Assembly (NCBI GenBank): GCA_019649035.1
Contig: BMAT01008284.1
Location: 76,459 to 109,121 of the forward strand
DNA from: Elysia marginata
Lineage: Eukaryota > Mollusca > Gastropoda > Plakobranchidae
Direction: 5' to 3'
DNA: 32,663 nt
In this document: positions 30,855-32,663 of the stretch, piece after piece
How positions within the stretch are numbered: position 1 is the first letter of the stretch
Layout: each line of letters opens with the position of its first letter
The notes under the pieces: model-generated
What the model was told of the DNA's origin: nothing
Databases searched by the model: none
Seen by the model: only the letters and a program-made list of their open reading frames with translations
Position numbers and translations under genes: made by a program

Positions 30855-30961
30855 ATTGGCTGTGATTGGCGCGAACTTTTCCAGAGGGATTTACTCGTAA
30901 TCGCTCCCACTTACCGGGTAAATCCGCACAAGTGCCTGTGTCTCGGAGATCCATAAATATA
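30855..30961 (+). promoter_or_regulatory. Possible promoter: two ATTGG boxes and a TATA-like element
   Basis: Two inverted CCAAT boxes (ATTGG at 30855-30859 and 30865-30869) lie in a CpG-richer stretch with GCGCG. A TATA-like ATAAATATA (30953-30961) follows 85 nt later. This spacing would suit a plus-strand start near 30985. An inverted pair GGATTTAC / GTAAATCC (about 30887 and 30918) lies between. No plus-strand gene is evident downstream, so the direction is unsettled. Confidence 0.3.
30915..30954 (-). CDS. Possible first coding exon (MDLRDTGTCADLP)
   Basis: An ATG at 30954-30952 on the minus strand opens 13 codons, MDLRDTGTCADLP, and then meets a consensus donor, TTTACCCG|GTAAGT, in phase 1. 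Exon a needs an upstream exon ending in phase 1, so this would fit as the start of the large gene, across a roughly 9.9-kb intron that includes the gap. Against it: the exon is very short, other exons could lie in between, and phase agreement has a one-in-three chance. No Kozak-like strength is evident (TTTATGG). Confidence 0.3.
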
Positions 30962-30990
30962 TTGAGTGGTCAGCAACTTCTTAATGTAAG

Positions 30991-32663
30991 GTTAAACTCG
31001 AAAATAGAATTTACAACACGGCAATGCTAAGCTATGGTTCTATTGGATGGTCAGGGTGGGAAAAAGCAAACGAAATGGTCATTATATAATTATTGTTTTC
31101 TCCACAATCGCTTTGAAAAGAAAAAAAATAGTGATATTTAGGGTCTCTGCAAGAAAAAAAACATGCACAACACAAAATGTCAAGATATCTTAAGTTTTTG
31201 GTGTAATTTTCTTTAAACTTTGCTCGAATGACATAAACAAATATATAAAATAGACTAAAATCTAAAGGATGCATACGACAAACCATATTGTGGGTCCCAT
31301 AGGCGACCTTTTGTAAAATTTCTTCCGCTATCATAGCGTGCGAAACCAGTATTGGAAATTTTATCAAAATATCTGCTCAAATTTTTGAGATATCATGATT
31401 TGCGAAAAAAAAAAAGAAAATTGAAATTAAAATTTTAATTAAAAAAAATTTAATTCAATAACTACCTTGGCGATTTTGAAAAAAAAAACCTTTTAGTTGT
31501 CGTATCAACCTATTTTTCACCAAAATGACTAGAAAAACATAAAGTTTGACAGCAGCCCAAAAATCTGACACACACACTGTAGTATCTGAAATTTGATATT
31601 TTGAACAAGCTTAACTTTACCTTAGGGCAGGTTTTACGCAGTTTGCACAAAGTTAAGCAGCCCTGGAAATATTTATGTAACTTCTTGATAAAATCAGATA
31701 ATTATTTACTTTTAAAAACACGACGGGCATTATATTTATCACGACTAAAGAGCCAGAAAAATTCCCGGTTATAGAATATTTATTCAAATACACGCGTGAG
31801 GATGAAGTGCATGAGATTCTAAAGTTAATAGAATATCGATTTTTTTCTCTTCACGGTCTCAAGAATATGGAATGTTATTGTGCCTCTGCTTCTAACGCAA
31901 TCAAAGAATCCTTGTTTGTGTTGATTATTAACTCTTGGGCTGTAGAAGATTGAGTCTTCAACCGAGTGGATCCATTAAGAGAACGCCTCCATACAGAGTC
32001 AACAGCTCTACGCCTTTAATTGTTCACTACACAGTGTACCGCCTTGTGTTTGAATACTTTCAATACAAGCGTAACTGTAGCTGTTTATAAATAATCGTTC
32101 TTTTTTCTCTCCGTTATGCCCCCTCGCTACGATCAATAAGTGTCCAATAAATACTACATTCAGCTGACGATTCTTCAAAAAAAACGGCATAAACATTAAA
32201 TGAAGTTCTTTAATCATTGTGTTCACAGTAACAACGCGTTTCAATGAGAAACATTTTATGGACTAGTGTATATTTATGCAATTTTTCCAAGTTTCTGAGA
32301 AAAATATGAACAATTTATGTGATTTCGTCTGAAGCCAGGAAGGCTTTGGTTTTACCATAGGAAAAAAAACAAAGACAAAATTGTATTAAATTTAAATTAG
32401 GCGAGATTGTTTGAATTTCTATATTGCCTCAACACAACATAATGCGATGTAAACTCATATAAAGTGAAAAGGGCGATATGGCCGATACTTATACGATATT
32501 CAATAACAGCGAAAGGCATTATTAGAAACTGCTTGTTCAATTTCAAACGCGTAATAAATTTACCAAATACAAAGTAGGTCTTCAATGCGTGACTATTATT
32601 ACAGGTTTAGCTTTGAATTTTCGTCACTAATTAGATCTAACTATGAAGGACTTTATACCACTC
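30991..32663. other. No feature recognised at the right end
   Basis: AT-rich sequence with A and T runs. Small open frames lack splice-site or compositional support. Confidence 0.5.

Noticed and set aside
1-32663. CRISPR arrays, bacterial operons, prophage or retroviral genes
   Set aside because: No direct-repeat/spacer arrays, ribosome-binding-site-led gene rows, or reverse-transcriptase, integrase or capsid motifs were seen; the organisation is eukaryotic.

Overview
The window is eukaryotic nuclear DNA: AT-rich, full of microsatellites and tRNA-derived SINEs, with short coding exons separated by long GT-AG introns and one 886-base assembly gap. The SINE types (tRNA-like head, a 'pass the tRNA head, then a CAGCTACAGG-like block and a GCGCTATATAAA-type tail' body) and the microsatellite load suggest a mollusc, probably a gastropod. 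That assignment rests on general pattern recognition, not on a search.

The main content is one large gene on the minus strand, running from about 21.06 kb down to about 2.0 kb and open at both ends. I could chain twelve internal coding exons (a to l, in 5' to 3' order): 21059-20823, 19935-19807, 18839-18726, 17434-17306, 16765-16175, 14301-14149, 13289-13170, 11108-11004, 8326-8177, 7505-6021, 3893-3763 and 2065-1988. Every junction is GT-AG and every reading phase matches, giving 3422 coding nt and about 1140 residues without a stop. Exons a to j are all symmetric phase 1-1. The predicted product is mostly disordered. It has a polyglutamine/proline exon, a 495-codon exon with acidic clusters around a Lys/Ser/Ala-rich stretch, and a more ordered C-terminal part. 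There a helix resembling an A-kinase-anchoring (AKAP) helix lies between RRSSV and RRASV, two consensus PKA sites, and a cyclin-E-like LLTPPETP phosphodegron sits just upstream. I do not recognise the protein as a named family. A possible alternative last exon with a poly(A) signal lies at 5533-5422.

The introns hold two SINE families, two short inverted-repeat elements of MITE type, and many simple repeats. From 22.2 kb to the right end no gene can be established. Three places there deserve attention: a GC-richer stretch at 28.64-28.96 kb that may be a minus-strand terminal exon, a 13-copy 25-bp minisatellite at 29.37-29.69 kb, and a CpG-richer region at 30.78-30.97 kb. The last could be a promoter and/or a short first coding exon (MDLRDTGTCADLP) ending in phase 1 at a GTAAGT donor, which would fit the main gene.
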